Notes: generated by a model not told the origin, from the sequence alone. A stretch of DNA of 58,774 bases from Candidatus Aminicenantota bacterium (GCA_026987025.1 JALSNJ010000004.1:1-58774), one strand, 5' to 3'. Numbered from the stretch's first letter, positions 9,791 to 18,923 are shown. A program made the numbers and translations.

Positions 9791-11161
9791 GTGTCCAATG
9801 CCATAAGGAACATTTTCTCCATTCCTGAGCTAAAGAAGAGAATAATCTACACCTTAGGTGCCCTGGCGGTGTTCAGGGTGGGGGGCCACATTCCCACTCC
9901 GGGAATAAACGGAAAGGCCTTGGCTGCCTTTTTCAAGCAGGTTCAGGGGAGTTTCTTAGGGCTGGTAGACCTTTTCTCGGGTGGGAACCTTTCCCAGATG
10001 ACCATATTCGCCTTAGGCGTTATGCCCTACATTTCCGCCGCCATAATTATGGAGCTTCTGGTGGTGGTATCCCCTTACATAGAGAAACTTTCCAAGGAAG
10101 GGGAGTACGGCAGGAAAAAGATAACCGAATACACCAGGTACGGCACCGTCCTCATATGCCTCATTCAGTCCCTGGGAATCGCTACCATGTTGGAAGCCAT
10201 GAAGGGCGGTATAGTGCTTTTCCCTGGCTGGGGTTTCAAGCTCCTCACCATGCTTACCCTGACCACAGGCAGCATTTTCCTCATGTGGCTGGGAGAACAG
10301 ATCACCGAGAAGGGGATCGGAAACGGAATTTCCCTCCTGATTTTTGCCGGGATAATAAAAAGGTTTCCCTTCCAGTTCAAGCAGGTTTACCGTCAGGTGG
10401 TAAACGGAGAAATAAGCGTAATAAGTCTCATAATTTTCGTGGTTCTGATGCTGGTCATCATAGGTGTGGTGGTTTTCGTGGAAAGGGCCTACCGCAGGAT
10501 ACCCATCCAGTACGGAAAAATGGTGAGGGGAAGGAGGGTTTACGGAGGCCAGTCCACCTACCTCCCCATAAAGGTGAATACCGGGGGGGTCATACCCATC
10601 ATCTTCGCATCCTCCATCGTCACCATCCCCAGCGCTTTTCAGGGCCTTGCCAAGAAATATCCCTGGTTTGAGGCCCTGGCCAAGCAGCTCAGCTGGGGAA
10701 TGCCCCTGTACAGTCTGCTCTATTTTATAGGGATTATATTCTTCACCTATTTTTATGTTTCCATAATTTTCAATCCCCAGGATGTGGCGGACAACATAAG
10801 AAAATACGGCGGTTTTATTCCTGGAATAAGGCCGGGTAAACCCACTGCTGAGTTTATAGACAGGATTCTTTCCCGGTTAACCTTCGTGGGGGCTATCTAT
10901 CTGGCTCTGGTGGCCATAATCCCTGAATTCCTTTACTTCGGGTTCAAGGTGGGGGCCATACCCTGGGTGGGTCCCTGGCTGGAGAGGGTCACCCCCACAT
11001 GGGTTACCACAGGCCTTGGGATTCAATTCTTCTTCGGCGGAACCTCCCTTCTCATTGTGGTGGGAGTTGCCATGGATACCCTGCAGCAAATAGAGGCTCA
11101 GCTGGTAATGAGGAGCTACGATGGCTTCATAAAAGGAGTCAGGGTAAGGGGGAGGAGATGA
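9791..11161 (+). CDS. secY: Preprotein translocase subunit SecY
   Basis: Core channel of the Sec translocon in the inner membrane. It has 456 residues with about ten hydrophobic segments and the family signatures GGHIPTPGI and IIMELLVVVSPYIEKLSKEGEYGRKKI. The start is GTG 9791, five bases after GGAGG. The plug and cytosolic loops look intact. The stop overlaps the adk start (ATGA). Confidence 0.98.
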   Translation: MSNAIRNIFSIPELKKRIIYTLGALAVFRVGGHIPTPGINGKALAAFFKQVQGSFLGLVDLFSGGNLSQMTIFALGVMPYISAAIIMELLVVVSPYIEKLSKEGEYGRKKITEYTRYGTVLICLIQSLGIATMLEAMKGGIVLFPGWGFKLLTMLTLTTGSIFLMWLGEQITEKGIGNGISLLIFAGIIKRFPFQFKQVYRQVVNGEISVISLIIFVVLMLVIIGVVVFVERAYRRIPIQYGKMVRGRRVYGGQSTYLPIKVNTGGVIPIIFASSIVTIPSAFQGLAKKYPWFEALAKQLSWGMPLYSLLYFIGIIFFTYFYVSIIFNPQDVADNIRKYGGFIPGIRPGKPTAEFIDRILSRLTFVGAIYLALVAIIPEFLYFGFKVGAIPWVGPWLERVTPTWVTTGLGIQFFFGGTSLLIVVGVAMDTLQQIEAQLVMRSYDGFIKGVRVRGRR

Positions 11162-11781
11162 TCTACATCCTTCTCGGTCTTCCTGGAGCGGGCAAGGGAA
11201 CCCAGGGCGAACTTCTTTCCCAGAAATTGGGGATACCCAGGGTCTCCACCGGCGACATCCTCAGGGAAGCCGTCAGAAAGGGCACACCCTTAGGAAGGAA
11301 GGCTAAGGAGGCCATGGAGCGGGGGGAGCTGGTAAGCGACGATATAGTCATAGGCATCGTGGAGGATAAGCTAAAGAGCGAAGAATGCGCTAAAGGATGT
11401 ATTCTGGACGGATTTCCCAGAAATCTGGCCCAGGCAGAGGCCCTGGAAAAAATGGGCCTTGAACTTCGGGCCATCTATATAGAAGTACCGGAGGAAGAGG
11501 TGGTGAAGAGGCTTTCTGCCCGGAGGGTTTGTCCCAACTGCGGGGCTGTTTACAACCTCCTTACATCTCCCCCCAAGCAGAATGGGGTTTGCGACCGCTG
11601 CGGGGCTGTGCTGGTCCAGAGGGAAGATGACCGGGAAGAGGTGGTCAGGGAAAGGATAAGGGTTTACAGGGAGCAGACAGAGCCCATCGTGGAATTTTAC
11701 AGGGGGAAGGGGATTCTTGAGGTGGTGGACGGGGTGGGCTCTCCCCGGGAGGTCTTTTCCAGGATTCAGAGGGTGGCATGA
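11158..11781 (+). CDS. adk: Adenylate kinase, zinc-lid type
   Basis: Interconverts ATP + AMP and 2 ADP. It has 207 residues from ATG 11158; a longer in-frame extension lies inside secY and is not used. The P-loop GLPGAGKGTQ is at residues 6-15 and DGFPRNLAQAEAL is the NMP-binding region. The lid carries two CxxC pairs (CPNC, CDRC) for a structural zinc. Overlaps both secY and map by ATGA. Confidence 0.97.
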   Translation: MIYILLGLPGAGKGTQGELLSQKLGIPRVSTGDILREAVRKGTPLGRKAKEAMERGELVSDDIVIGIVEDKLKSEECAKGCILDGFPRNLAQAEALEKMGLELRAIYIEVPEEEVVKRLSARRVCPNCGAVYNLLTSPPKQNGVCDRCGAVLVQREDDREEVVRERIRVYREQTEPIVEFYRGKGILEVVDGVGSPREVFSRIQRVA

Positions 11782-12548
11782 TAACCATAAAGAGCGAGGA
11801 AGAGATAGAGAAGATGAGGGAAGCAGGCAGGATAACGGCTCTTATACTCAGGGAGGTGGCGGAGAGGGTAAAACCCGGGGTTTCCGCCTACGAGCTAAAC
11901 GAATACGCCGAGAGGAGACTGAAGGAGCTCAGGGCCGCCCCTGCCTTTAAAGGCTATCCTCATCCCTCAGGGGGAAGAAAATATCCTGCGGCCCTCTGCG
12001 TTTCCGTCAACGAAGAGGTGGTTCACGGTATTCCCACCAAGGAAAAAGTTTTTAAGGAGGGGGATATAGTCAGCCTTGATTTCGGGGTTTTCAAAAACGG
12101 CTATTATGGAGATTCAGCCCTTACCGTGGGTATAGAACCCCTGAGCAAGAGGGCTCGCCAGCTTATAAAGACCACCCGGGAAGCCCTCTATCAGGGCATT
12201 AAAAAGGCTGTGGCCGGAGCTAGGCTGGGGGATCTCTCCCATGTGGTTCAGACCTATGTGGAGAGGAGGGGCTTCTCCGTGGTGAGGGATTTTGCCGGCC
12301 ACGGCATAGGAACCCATCTTCATGAGGAGCCCCAGGTCCCCAATTTCGGCATCCCTGGAAGGGGGCCGGTCTTCAAGGAAGGGATGACCATTGCCATTGA
12401 ACCCATGGTGAACATGGGGGACTGGAGGGTAAGGGTGAAGAGCGACGGCTGGACGGTGGTAACGGTGGATGGCCTTCCCTCGGCTCATTTTGAACACACG
12501 GTGGTGATAAGGGACGGGGAGGCAGAGGTTCTTACGGTGGTGGAGTGA
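11778..12548 (+). CDS. map: Type I methionine aminopeptidase
   Basis: Removes the N-terminal methionine of nascent proteins using two divalent metal ions. It has 256 residues. Metal ligands of the pita-bread fold are visible: [15 protein letters not shown] (two Asp), [12 protein letters not shown] (His), [12 protein letters not shown] (Glu) and the C-terminal HFEHTVV (Glu). It lacks an N-terminal zinc or SH3 extension. TGATG overlap with infA. Confidence 0.97.
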   Translation: MITIKSEEEIEKMREAGRITALILREVAERVKPGVSAYELNEYAERRLKELRAAPAFKGYPHPSGGRKYPAALCVSVNEEVVHGIPTKEKVFKEGDIVSLDFGVFKNGYYGDSALTVGIEPLSKRARQLIKTTREALYQGIKKAVAGARLGDLSHVVQTYVERRGFSVVRDFAGHGIGTHLHEEPQVPNFGIPGRGPVFKEGMTIAIEPMVNMGDWRVRVKSDGWTVVTVDGLPSAHFEHTVVIRDGEAEVLTVVE

Positions 12549-12772
12549 TGGCCAGGTCCGACGATTTCATACAGATACGCGGCACCATCACCGAGGCATT
12601 GCCCAACGCCACCTTCAGGGTAAAACTTGAAACCGGTCATATAATATTAGCACATGTCTCCGGCAGGATGAGGAAGAACTTCATCAGGCTTCTTCCCGGG
12701 GACAGGGTCCTGCTGGAGATATCTAAGTACGACCCCAAGAAGGGTAGGATAATATATAGATTTAGCAGGTGA
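12548..12772 (+). CDS. infA: Translation initiation factor IF-1
   Basis: OB-fold factor that binds the 30S A site. It has 74 residues from ATG 12548, which overlaps the map stop. A GTG at 12545 is also in frame but less likely. [31 protein letters not shown] and [10 protein letters not shown] are family hallmarks. Confidence 0.97.
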   Translation: MARSDDFIQIRGTITEALPNATFRVKLETGHIILAHVSGRMRKNFIRLLPGDRVLLEISKYDPKKGRIIYRFSR

Positions 12773-12780
12773 GGTGAAAA

Positions 12781-12894
12781 ATGAAGGTAAGGTCTTCAGT
12801 AAAAAAGATTTGCAAGGATTGCAAAATAATAAGGAGAAGGGGTGTGGTTATGGTAATATGTAAAAACCCCAAGCACAAGCAAAGACAGGGATAG
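12781..12894 (+). CDS. rpmJ: 50S ribosomal protein L36, zinc-type
   Basis: Tiny 37-residue large-subunit protein, [15 protein letters not shown] at the N-terminus and ending NPKHKQRQG. Cys11, Cys14, Cys27 and His32 form the zinc ribbon of the cysteine-containing form. The ATG follows GTGAGGTG, the TAG stop is at 12892. Its position between infA and rpsM is the universal one. Confidence 0.96.
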   Translation: MKVRSSVKKICKDCKIIRRRGVVMVICKNPKHKQRQG

Positions 12895-12904
12895 GAGGAA
12901 AGAG

Positions 12905-13276
12905 ATGCCGAGAATTGCTGGAGTAAACATTCCAGACAACAAGAGAATTTTCGTCTCCCTCACATACATTTACGGGATAGGACGGTCCAAGGCCATGGAT
13001 ATCCTTCGCAGGGCAGAGGTGGACCCCATGAAGAAGGCCAACGAACTCACCCCGGAGGAGCTAACCAGGATAAGGAAAATAATTGAGAACGAGGAGAAGG
13101 TTGAGGGCGAGCTCCGAAAGGAAGTGGCCATGAACATAAAGAGGCTCATTGAAATAGGATGCTACAGGGGGCTCAGGCACAAGGCCGGGCTTCCCGTCAG
13201 GGGACAGCGCACCCATTCCAACGCCCGAACCAGGAAGGGGCCCCGGGGCAATATGCTCAAAAGAAGGAAAAAATAG
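12905..13276 (+). CDS. rpsM: 30S ribosomal protein S13
   Basis: Head protein contacting tRNA and the 50S subunit. It has 123 residues. [24 protein letters not shown] and [18 protein letters not shown] are signatures. Upstream TAGGAGGAAAGAG. Confidence 0.98.
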   Translation: MPRIAGVNIPDNKRIFVSLTYIYGIGRSKAMDILRRAEVDPMKKANELTPEELTRIRKIIENEEKVEGELRKEVAMNIKRLIEIGCYRGLRHKAGLPVRGQRTHSNARTRKGPRGNMLKRRKK

Positions 13277-13286
13277 GGGGTAAGAT

Positions 13287-13682
13287 ATGGCCCAGAGAAG
13301 AAGAAAAACCAGGAAAAAGAAGAAGGAAAAGAAGATCGTTCCCCACGGAATTGCCCACATTCAGGCAACTTTTAACAACACCATAATAACCATCACTGAC
13401 CCCGATGGGAATGTGCTTTGCTGGTCCTCTGCCGGAAAGGTGGGTGTTAAGGGTACCAGGAAGGGAACTCCCTGGGCTGCTCAGATGGCAGCCAAACAGG
13501 CGGCCCAGGAGGCCATGCAGATGGGTATGCGCAGCATTGACATAAGGGTTAAGGGCCCTGGACCCGGCAGGGAGGCGGCCATTAGGACCCTCCATCAGGC
13601 CGGCCTTCAGGTCAAATCCATAAAGGATGTAACCCCTATTCCCCACAACGGATGCAGACCCAGAAGACCCAGAAGAGTTTAA
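13287..13682 (+). CDS. rpsK: 30S ribosomal protein S11
   Basis: Platform protein of 131 residues. [18 protein letters not shown] and the C-terminal [18 protein letters not shown] are diagnostic. The N-terminal tail is very basic ([15 protein letters not shown]). Confidence 0.98.
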   Translation: MAQRRRKTRKKKKEKKIVPHGIAHIQATFNNTIITITDPDGNVLCWSSAGKVGVKGTRKGTPWAAQMAAKQAAQEAMQMGMRSIDIRVKGPGPGREAAIRTLHQAGLQVKSIKDVTPIPHNGCRPRRPRRV

Positions 13683-13693
13683 GGAGGTAAGAG

Positions 13694-14326
13694 ATGGCAA
13701 GATATACAGGTCCGGTTTGCAGGCTTTGCAGGGCCGAAGGGGTGAAGCTCTTCCTTAAGGGGGCCAAGTGCCTTTCAGAAAAATGTCCCCTGGAAAAGAG
13801 GCACACCAGGCCAGGTCAGCACGGTAGAACTCCCCAGAGGAAAATTTCCCCCTACGGAAGGCAGCTGAGGGAAAAACAGAAGGTTAAAAGGTTCTACGGG
13901 GTTTTGGAGCGTCAATTCCGTCGCTATTTTGAAATGGCCGAAAGGATGAGGGGAAGGACCGGCGATAACCTGTTGATCCTTCTGGAGAGAAGGCTGGACA
14001 ATGTGGTCTACAGGGCGGGCTTTGCCTACTCCCGCCGCCATGCTCGCCAACTGGTTAACCACCGCCACTTCAAGGTCAATGGACGCAATGTGGACATACC
14101 CTCCTACCTGGTCCGGGAAGGGGATTTAATAGAGTTCGTGGATAGGTCAAAAAACAACGAGAACATAAAGGCCATGCTTGAGGATTTAAAGACCAAGGCC
14201 AATACTCCCAACTGGATAGAGGTGGATTGGGAGGCCATGAAGGCCAGGGTTGTAGCCCTGCCCACCAGGGAAGATGTGAGCCTGCCCGTGGAAGAGCACC
14301 TCATCGTGGAGCTTTACTCCAAATAA
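13694..14326 (+). CDS. rpsD: 30S ribosomal protein S4, zinc-type
   Basis: Primary 16S rRNA binder and assembly nucleator with an S4 domain. It has 210 residues. Cys9, Cys12, Cys26 and Cys31 near the N-terminus make the zinc form seen in Thermus and others. [27 protein letters not shown] is the S4 domain core. Confidence 0.98.
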   Translation: MARYTGPVCRLCRAEGVKLFLKGAKCLSEKCPLEKRHTRPGQHGRTPQRKISPYGRQLREKQKVKRFYGVLERQFRRYFEMAERMRGRTGDNLLILLERRLDNVVYRAGFAYSRRHARQLVNHRHFKVNGRNVDIPSYLVREGDLIEFVDRSKNNENIKAMLEDLKTKANTPNWIEVDWEAMKARVVALPTREDVSLPVEEHLIVELYSK

Positions 14327-14337
14327 GGAGGTAAGGG

Positions 14338-15348
14338 ATGATTTTTGCGCTGGAATTTCAGAGGCCCAGGCTGGTGGAAATAGAGGAGATGACGGAGAAC
14401 TACGGGCGGTTCTCCGCCTCCCCCTTTGAGAGGGGTTATGCCACCACCATGGGAAACGCCCTGAGAAGGGTTCTTCTCTCATCCATTGAAGGAGCTGCCA
14501 TAACCGCCGTGAAGATAGAAGGTGCTCCCCATGAATTTACCTCCCTTCCGGGCGTAAGGGAGGATGTTCTGGACATAATCCTCAACCTTAAATCCATTCC
14601 CATCCTCCTGAAGGTTCCCTACGAGAAGACCATGAGGCTCAGGGCAAAGGGACCCAGGGAGGTTTTCGCCGCAGACATAGAGCACGATGGGGACATAGAG
14701 ATAAAAAATCCCAGAATATACATAGCCTCCTTGGACGAGGATGGGGAGCTGGAGATAGAGATGAGGGTTCGCAACGGTCGGGGGTATGTTCCGGCCTCCG
14801 ACAACTACGACCCGGACCTGCCGGTGGGATACATTCCCCTGGATTCTTCCCATTCCCCGGTGAAGAAGGTTAACTTTACCGTGGAGCCCGCCAGGGTAGG
14901 TCGCAGAACCGACTACGAAAAGCTGATTCTGGAAATTTGGACTAACGGAGTGGTTTCCCCGGATCAGGCTCTCATCAGGGCAGCCCAGATACTTCAGGAA
15001 CACCTCTCCATATTCTTCGGGGTCTCCAGGAGAGAGGACATAAAGACCCCTCAAAAGGTTCAGGAGCCCAGGGTTCGCTATGCGGTGGATTTCCTCAAGA
15101 AGAAAATAGACGAGTTTAACCTGCATGTAAGGTCCATTAACGCCCTTAAATCCATAGGAATAGAAAGGATATACCAGCTGGTTCAGAAAAGCAGAACCGA
15201 ACTGCTCAAGGCCAAGAACTTCGGTCAAAAGTCTTTGGCGGAGGTGGAGGCGCTTCTTGAAAGCCACGGCCTCTCCTTATCCACAGAGCTTCCCCCGGAC
15301 CTGATAAAGCAGATAGAGGACGAGATAAAAAACGAAATGGAGGGATGA
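14338..15348 (+). CDS. rpoA: RNA polymerase subunit alpha
   Basis: Dimerising scaffold of RNA polymerase, 336 residues. The N-terminal domain has FERGYATTMGNALRRVLLSSIEGAA. The C-terminal domain near residues 255-320 has the helix-hairpin-helix (RSINALKSIGIERIYQLVQKSRTELLKAKNFGQKS) that binds UP-element DNA. Preceded by AAGGAGGTAAGG. Confidence 0.98.
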   Translation: MIFALEFQRPRLVEIEEMTENYGRFSASPFERGYATTMGNALRRVLLSSIEGAAITAVKIEGAPHEFTSLPGVREDVLDIILNLKSIPILLKVPYEKTMRLRAKGPREVFAADIEHDGDIEIKNPRIYIASLDEDGELEIEMRVRNGRGYVPASDNYDPDLPVGYIPLDSSHSPVKKVNFTVEPARVGRRTDYEKLILEIWTNGVVSPDQALIRAAQILQEHLSIFFGVSRREDIKTPQKVQEPRVRYAVDFLKKKIDEFNLHVRSINALKSIGIERIYQLVQKSRTELLKAKNFGQKSLAEVEALLESHGLSLSTELPPDLIKQIEDEIKNEMEG

Positions 15349-15349
15349 A

Positions 15350-15736
15350 ATGAGGCACAGGAAGGGCTATAGAAAACTCCGCAGGGATTCTGCCCACAGG
15401 ATGGCTCTTCTTCGTAACCTGGTAACCTCCCTGATAGAACACGAAAGGATAATAACCACCGTGGCCAAGGCCAAGGAGGCCAGGAAATTCGCTGACTGGA
15501 TGGTAAACATAGCCAAGCAGGACAGCCTTACCAATCGGAGGAAAGCCCACAGCTTTCTCTTTAAAAAGGATGCGGTCTGGAAGCTCTTTGAGGTCATTGC
15601 CCCGAGATTTCAGGACAGAAACGGTGGTTATACCAGGATCATCCGGCTCCCCCAGAGGAGGAAGGGGGACGGAGCCGAACTGGCCATCCTGGAGTTCGTG
15701 GACTACGAGTTCAAGCCCAGGGAGAAAAAGGAATAG
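15350..15736 (+). CDS. rplQ: 50S ribosomal protein L17
   Basis: Large-subunit protein of 128 residues. MRHRKGYRKLRRDSAHRMALLRNLVTSL is the family start. It closes the ribosomal string. Its TAG stop directly abuts the stop of the convergent gene at 15737, so no terminator hairpin fits between them. Confidence 0.98.
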   Translation: MRHRKGYRKLRRDSAHRMALLRNLVTSLIEHERIITTVAKAKEARKFADWMVNIAKQDSLTNRRKAHSFLFKKDAVWKLFEVIAPRFQDRNGGYTRIIRLPQRRKGDGAELAILEFVDYEFKPREKKE

Positions 15737-16114
15737 TCAGGGGAGAAGCTCCAGCATATTCTTCCTGTACTTTTTAACCACAGCCCTTACAAATCCTAAG
15801 TTTGTCTGTCCGGTAAAAGCAACTCCCTGGAAGACTCTGCCAGGGCTGATACACATTAAAAGGACATTTATCTCCTCCCCCACTATGAGAACCTCCAGGG
15901 GATTTCCCCAGCCTACTGCTTCGTAGGCTTTTCTGACGGCTCTGAAGGCTTCGTTGTAATAGCTGGAAGGAAGGTCCAGGTCCAGCTCCGGGGATTTCAC
16001 AACACCGGCCAGAGGAAGGCTGTCCTCGGCGGATACTAAAGCGCAGGCTATGGCCCCGGGTATTTCCTCAAAGATTTTTTTCTGAATTTCCTGTAATTTT
16101 TCTGCGTTGCTCAT
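15737..16114 (-). CDS. Roadblock/LC7-like small protein
   Basis: A 125-residue protein that looks like the roadblock/LC7 fold: amphipathic N-terminal helix (KLQEIQKKIFEEIPGAIACALVSAEDSLPL), a central strand with LPLAG, and a C-terminal segment FTGQTNLGFVRAVVKKYRKNM. Family members regulate small GTPases or dimerise, often in polarity and gliding systems of bacteria. No cognate GTPase lies nearby. SD CAGGAGG precedes the ATG. The match is by fold pattern, not by strong motif. Confidence 0.6.
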   Translation of the reverse strand: MSNAEKLQEIQKKIFEEIPGAIACALVSAEDSLPLAGVVKSPELDLDLPSSYYNEAFRAVRKAYEAVGWGNPLEVLIVGEEINVLLMCISPGRVFQGVAFTGQTNLGFVRAVVKKYRKNMLELLP

Positions 16115-16119
16115 GTTAT

Positions 16120-16161
16120 CCTCCTGTATTTTATTATATTAACAATTCCTCAAAAAATCAA
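16120..16161 (-). promoter_or_regulatory. Sigma-70-like promoter and RBS for the roadblock-like gene
   Basis: On the minus strand, -35 TTGATT (16156-16161), a 17-base spacer and -10 TATAAT (16133-16138), then AGGAGG (16120-16125) before the ATG at 16114. Among the best consensus promoters in the window. Seen directly; activity is inferred. Confidence 0.7.
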
Positions 16162-16168
16162 ATATTTT

Positions 16169-16198
16169 CCCGCTTTTTTGGTTTTTCCGTTAAGCGGG
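16169..16198. repeat. Inverted repeat CCCGCTT/AAGCGGG before the membrane gene
   Basis: Seven-base perfect arms (16169-16175 and 16192-16198) separated by 16 T-rich bases, directly upstream of the putative -10 of the gene at 16211. The position fits an operator or -35-region palindrome better than an RNA hairpin, if that mRNA starts at its ATG. Confidence 0.4.
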
Positions 16199-16204
16199 TA
16201 AAAT
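16199..16204 (+). promoter_or_regulatory. -10-like TAAAAT six bases before ATG 16211
   Basis: TAAAAT ends six bases before the start codon and no Shine-Dalgarno sequence is present, so the transcript probably begins at or near the ATG (leaderless). No convincing -35 is visible. Confidence 0.45.
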
Positions 16205-16210
16205 ATAAGT

Positions 16211-16864
16211 ATGAGAAAGGCTGTTCATTTAATTGCCGTTTTCTTAATGGTTCTTCCCGCCTTCCCGGAGCAAGAGGGAATGGAAAAATCCCTGGAAGTC
16301 TGGAGCCTCATGAGCTTCTTTCAGCTCTCCCTCCTTCTTCTCCTGCTGGGGTTGGTCCTTCATCTGGCCACATCCTATTATTCCAGGACCTCCTCGGAGT
16401 TCAAGCTGAGGCTAAGCTCCGAGAACTTCGGGATCATCTTTTTCCTGGTCAGGGATCTGTCCCTTTTCGCCTCCTTTGGGATAGGGGTTATGCTGATTAA
16501 CCCTGACATTTTCGGGGACATAAAACTTGCCCTTCCCTTCGTTCCCCTTGGAATTGTTTTGCTCGGTTTTGCCCTGGTGGTCAAGGTGCACAGGGATACC
16601 GAGGGGGACTGGAATGCCAGGAGATTGTTCATGTGGTTGCTGGTGGCTTCCGCTTTCCTTCAGTATTTCGGCTTTGTCTTCGTTATGGAGGCGGCCCCCG
16701 AAGCCTGGGTCTCCTCCGGTGAGGCCGGTAAGTTCTGGCTTTTTTTAAGGGGTCTGAGGTCCAATTTGAATCCGCGCCTTTCCATGTGGACTTTTTACCT
16801 GAGCTTTCCCCTGCTGGTATTGGTCTTCATTTTGCTTATCGTAGGAGGACTTAAGAAGAAATAA
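16211..16864 (+). CDS. Membrane protein of unknown function
   Basis: 217 residues. A signal-like N-terminus (AVHLIAVFLMVLPAFP) is followed by about five hydrophobic segments (around 33-52, 75-95, 103-122, 139-160, 193-213). I see no catalytic motif, paired histidines or Walker box. The stop overlaps the start of the next gene (TAATG), so the two membrane proteins are probably co-translated and may form a complex. No family recognised. Confidence 0.7.
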   Translation: MRKAVHLIAVFLMVLPAFPEQEGMEKSLEVWSLMSFFQLSLLLLLLGLVLHLATSYYSRTSSEFKLRLSSENFGIIFFLVRDLSLFASFGIGVMLINPDIFGDIKLALPFVPLGIVLLGFALVVKVHRDTEGDWNARRLFMWLLVASAFLQYFGFVFVMEAAPEAWVSSGEAGKFWLFLRGLRSNLNPRLSMWTFYLSFPLLVLVFILLIVGGLKKK

Positions 16865-17508
16865 TGAGGCGAGGGACGACTCTGGCTTCCCTCCTCCTTT
16901 TTTCCATGGGCTTCGCCTATGTGGAGGCAGCTGTTGTGGCCTATTTGAGGATGCTTTCGGGTTTCCCCAGAAGAGTTTTTCCCCTGGTTTTTCTTCCTGA
17001 AAGATTCGCCCTTATAGAGCTCGGCCGGGAGGCTGCTACCCTTGTCATTATTTTCGCCGTAGCCCTTTTGGCGGAAAAGAGGTGGTTAAACCGCTTTTAT
17101 GCCTTTTTCCTGGTCTTCGGGCTGTGGGATATTTTTTATTATCTTTTTCTTAAGGTTTTCCTCGGCTGGCCTTCCTCTCCCTTAGAGCAGGATGTTCTTT
17201 TTCTCCTACCCCTTCCCTGGATAGGACCGGTGGTGGCTCCGGTGGCGGTGGCCCTCCTTTTTTCAATACAGGGGTTTTTCTATCTGGAAAGAGAGCTTTC
17301 CCTGCGTCAGCCCCTTGCCTGGGGGCTTTCCTTTTTTGGGGGAAGTCTTTTTGTAATATACAGTTTCATTATCCCGGCCTGGGGGGAGGTTTCCAGGGCC
17401 GGCATAAAGGGGCTGGAAGGCTTTGTCCCCATGGGTTTTCCGTGGATTCCCTTCCTTTTGGGCTTTTTCCTCCTGGTTCTTTCCAACCTGTGGGTTCAGA
17501 GAGGATAA
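16864..17508 (+). CDS. Conserved membrane protein with GFAYVEAAVVAYLR motif
   Basis: 214 residues with about six hydrophobic segments. Near residues 16-29 it has GFAYVEAAVVAYLR, which recalls an uncharacterised family of bacterial membrane proteins (from memory). Conserved-looking polar residues are LIELGREAATL and GLWDIFYY. Coupled to the gene before it. Its 3' end overlaps the convergent polyferredoxin gene by 13 bases. Function unknown. Confidence 0.65.
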   Translation: MRRGTTLASLLLFSMGFAYVEAAVVAYLRMLSGFPRRVFPLVFLPERFALIELGREAATLVIIFAVALLAEKRWLNRFYAFFLVFGLWDIFYYLFLKVFLGWPSSPLEQDVLFLLPLPWIGPVVAPVAVALLFSIQGFFYLERELSLRQPLAWGLSFFGGSLFVIYSFIIPAWGEVSRAGIKGLEGFVPMGFPWIPFLLGFFLLVLSNLWVQRG

Positions 17509-18923
17509 ACCTTTATAGCCCTGGGGGACTGGGGGCATTTGTTTTCGCATATACCGCAACCTATGCAGAGGTCCTCCACCACCACCGGAGCCCTGGTTTT
17601 TACCCTTTTGCCCTGAGGGGTAATGGTCTCCACATCTATTAGCTTTATGGCTTTGGTTGGAACCGGACAGTGTTCTTCGCAGACTATGCATTCCTGGCCG
17701 TAGGCGAAGGGGAGGCATATGGAGCGGTCCACCCTGGCCACCCCCATTTTTTTCGTCTGGGGCCTGAAGGGCCCAATGGCTCCTGTGGGACAGAGGTATT
17801 GGCAAAGGAGACAGTCATATTCACAATAACTTAGCTCCGTGGCCAGGCGAGGGGTTGAGTAGTTTTCCAGGCCGTAAAAAAGGCCCATGGGCTGAAGAAC
17901 TCCGGTGGGGCAACCCTTCACGCATTCCCCACACCTTATACATCTGGATGTAAAGTCCTTGGTTGCGCCCGGAGGCCTCAAAACCCTTTTTTCCGCTCTA
18001 AGGAGAGGAAGGGCAAGGAGGGAGGAGGCGGCGGTGAGGAGGACTTCCCTTCTTCTCAGGTTTAAGGATTGAGCTTTGGGATTTTTTCTAAGGGAGAATT
18101 CGGAGAAAATAGCCTTTTCCGGGCATACCTCGTGGCAGCGGAAGCACTGATAACATTCTCCAGGCTTCCATCCTGAGAAGGGCGTGGCCGAGGCGGGGCA
18201 TATGGCGTCGCATATTCCGCACTTTGTGCATTTTTTAAGGTCAATCTTGAGTTTCAGGGAATTGGCTCTGGAGAGAAGGGAAAGGAGGGCTCCGTAGGGA
18301 CATAGGTACCTGCACCAGAACCTTTCTTCCACCAAGTTGAGGAGAAGGATGGCCAGGAGGAGAAGGCCGGCGGAAAGGGCTCCGTAGAAAAGATGAGGTT
18401 CCACCAGGGTATAGGAACTCAGGGCTGGAATAAGCCTGGACAGCTTTTCTGCTATGAAGTTGGCCCCGGGGTGGATGGCGGTGGCGGCGGCCCTGAACAG
18501 GATGGCCAAGGGGTCTAAAACAGCCCCCAATCCCATCCCATAAAGGGCGGCTACGAAAAAGATCAAAAGCAGAAGGTATTTATACTTGAGGGGAGGTTTT
18601 TTGAATTTCCTCTTTTTTGCCCTGAAAAGCCAGGAGAACAGGGCGTTCAGGGTGCCCAAGGGACAGACCCAACCGCAGAAAGCTCTGCCGAGCAAAAGGG
18701 TGGAGGCCGCCATGGCCAGGAAAAAAAGGGAGAGGGCGGCCAGGGTTCTGGAGGCCAGAATGGATATGCCCACAGCGTAAAGGTCCGAGCGGAAAAAGAA
18801 AGAAAGCCAGGGTGAGAGCTCATCGCTTCCGAAAAAACCTGTTTTCAGAAAGAGATAGAAAAACAAAAGTAAAAAGAAAGCCTGGGATGCTCTTCTTGCC
18901 CAGCGAAGGATCCTGTACTTCAT
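17496..18923 (-). CDS. Polyferredoxin: NapH-like membrane part fused to NapG/MauM-like part
   Basis: 475 residues. The N-terminal half (1-210) has several membrane segments and the two NapH/YccM-type cysteine loops CGWVCPLG (~83) and CRYLCPYG (~204). Then come Fe-S clusters: CTKCGICDAICP (~232), CYQCFRCHEVCP (~257), CIRCGECVKGCP (~328), CEYDCLLCQYLCP (~367), a cluster near 403-419, and CIGCGICENKCP (~453). Between the halves (~290-310) lies RRREVLLTAASSLLALPLL, like a buried twin-arginine leader, suggesting fusion of two once separate genes. Likely a quinol-linked electron conduit across or at the membrane. Coupled to the upstream DUF362 gene by ATGA. Substrate unknown. Confidence 0.85.
   Translation of the reverse strand: MKYRILRWARRASQAFFLLLFFYLFLKTGFFGSDELSPWLSFFFRSDLYAVGISILASRTLAALSLFFLAMAASTLLLGRAFCGWVCPLGTLNALFSWLFRAKKRKFKKPPLKYKYLLLLIFFVAALYGMGLGAVLDPLAILFRAAATAIHPGANFIAEKLSRLIPALSSYTLVEPHLFYGALSAGLLLLAILLLNLVEERFWCRYLCPYGALLSLLSRANSLKLKIDLKKCTKCGICDAICPASATPFSGWKPGECYQCFRCHEVCPEKAIFSEFSLRKNPKAQSLNLRRREVLLTAASSLLALPLLRAEKRVLRPPGATKDFTSRCIRCGECVKGCPTGVLQPMGLFYGLENYSTPRLATELSYCEYDCLLCQYLCPTGAIGPFRPQTKKMGVARVDRSICLPFAYGQECIVCEEHCPVPTKAIKLIDVETITPQGKRVKTRAPVVVEDLCIGCGICENKCPQSPRAIKVYPL

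Noticed and set aside
14479-15267. A 262-codon antisense frame over rpoA
   Set aside because: rpoA is unambiguous; the antisense frame lacks initiation signals and motifs.
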